Source: an uncultured Ardenticatenia bacterium
Lineage (GTDB): Bacteria; Chloroflexota; Anaerolineae; Promineifilales; Promineifilaceae
Length of the DNA stretch: 5,889 nucleotides
Direction: 5' to 3'
Assembly (NCBI GenBank): GCA_937858165.1
Contig: CALLZA010000522.1
Span: 1 to 5,889, forward strand
A program made the translations under genes and the position numbers. This document shows, piece by piece, positions 5,728 through 5,889 of the stretch (position 1 is the stretch's first letter; each line of letters starts with the position of its first letter). The notes below the pieces were generated by a model. That model was given only the letters and a program-made list of their open reading frames with translations, made no database searches and was not told the origin of the DNA.

Positions 5728-5889
5728 AAAAAAAAAAAAAAACACAACATCAAAACACACAGTAATCTATAACAAAACAACAATCATTAAGACGCAACAA
5801 CACATCACCAATCAACAACTAGACAGTCAATAAACACATCAGCAGTAAGATATAAAATCAACAAGACAGTCAACGACGCAACAACAATA
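5728..5889. other. Poly-A and read-through noise at right contig end
   Basis: Fifteen A residues (5728-5742) directly follow the P7 end. After them come about 147 bases of A/C-rich, G-poor, low-complexity sequence quite unlike the GC-rich insert. This is what sequencing past the end of the adaptor yields. No gene, tail or repeat should be called; the stretch should be trimmed. Confidence 0.92.

Noticed and set aside
5728..5889. Poly-A tail or AT-rich origin/CRISPR-like region
   Set aside because: It directly follows the P7 adaptor end and has the low-complexity look of read-through noise, with no ordered repeats.

Overview
This is a metagenome-style contig: about 5.55 kb of GC-rich bacterial DNA (about 111-5661) flanked on both sides by untrimmed Illumina/Nextera library sequence. 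The ends (1-110 and 5662-5889) are technical, not biological. They hold the P7 adaptor, an 8-base index, the Tn5 mosaic end, and poly-A followed by read-through noise. The two outermost genes are therefore cut by the fragment ends, and the apparent last residues of the transporter are translated adaptor.

The organism is probably a member of the Chloroflexota (Anaerolineae/Ardenticatenia/Caldilineae type). The reasons are the GC-rich coding style, a large secreted protein with FG-GAP, RTX and tandem Ig-like modules, and above all its C-terminus in VVLPMVIAP. That tail resembles the short 'YLPLV'-like tails I know from many secreted proteins of this phylum. The assignment is inference; no rRNA or other marker gene is present.

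Layout from left to right. (1) 112-633, plus strand: the C-terminal part of a DUF512-family (NifB/MoaA-like Fe-S oxidoreductase) protein. (2) 634-665: a convergent junction with two overlapping, mutually exclusive hairpins, a likely bidirectional terminator. (3) 654-3812, minus strand: a complete 1052-residue exported protein with a signal peptide, a seven-bladed FG-GAP propeller, RTX calcium-binding nonapeptides, three tandem Ig/cadherin-like domains and the short LP tail. (4) 3813-4013: a divergent intergenic region with an extended -10 element, a perfect 8-bp inverted repeat and a ribosome binding site. (5) 4014-5661, plus strand: an ABC exporter half-transporter missing about its last 40-60 residues. 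It has Asp in place of the catalytic Glu, which suggests the degenerate subunit of a heterodimer.

The genes do not form an evident pathway. The secreted protein and the exporter are divergently transcribed and could share control through the intergenic inverted repeat, but nothing else links them. I see no clear new biological system here. The most interesting points are the mixed secretion signals of the large protein and the degenerate exporter site.
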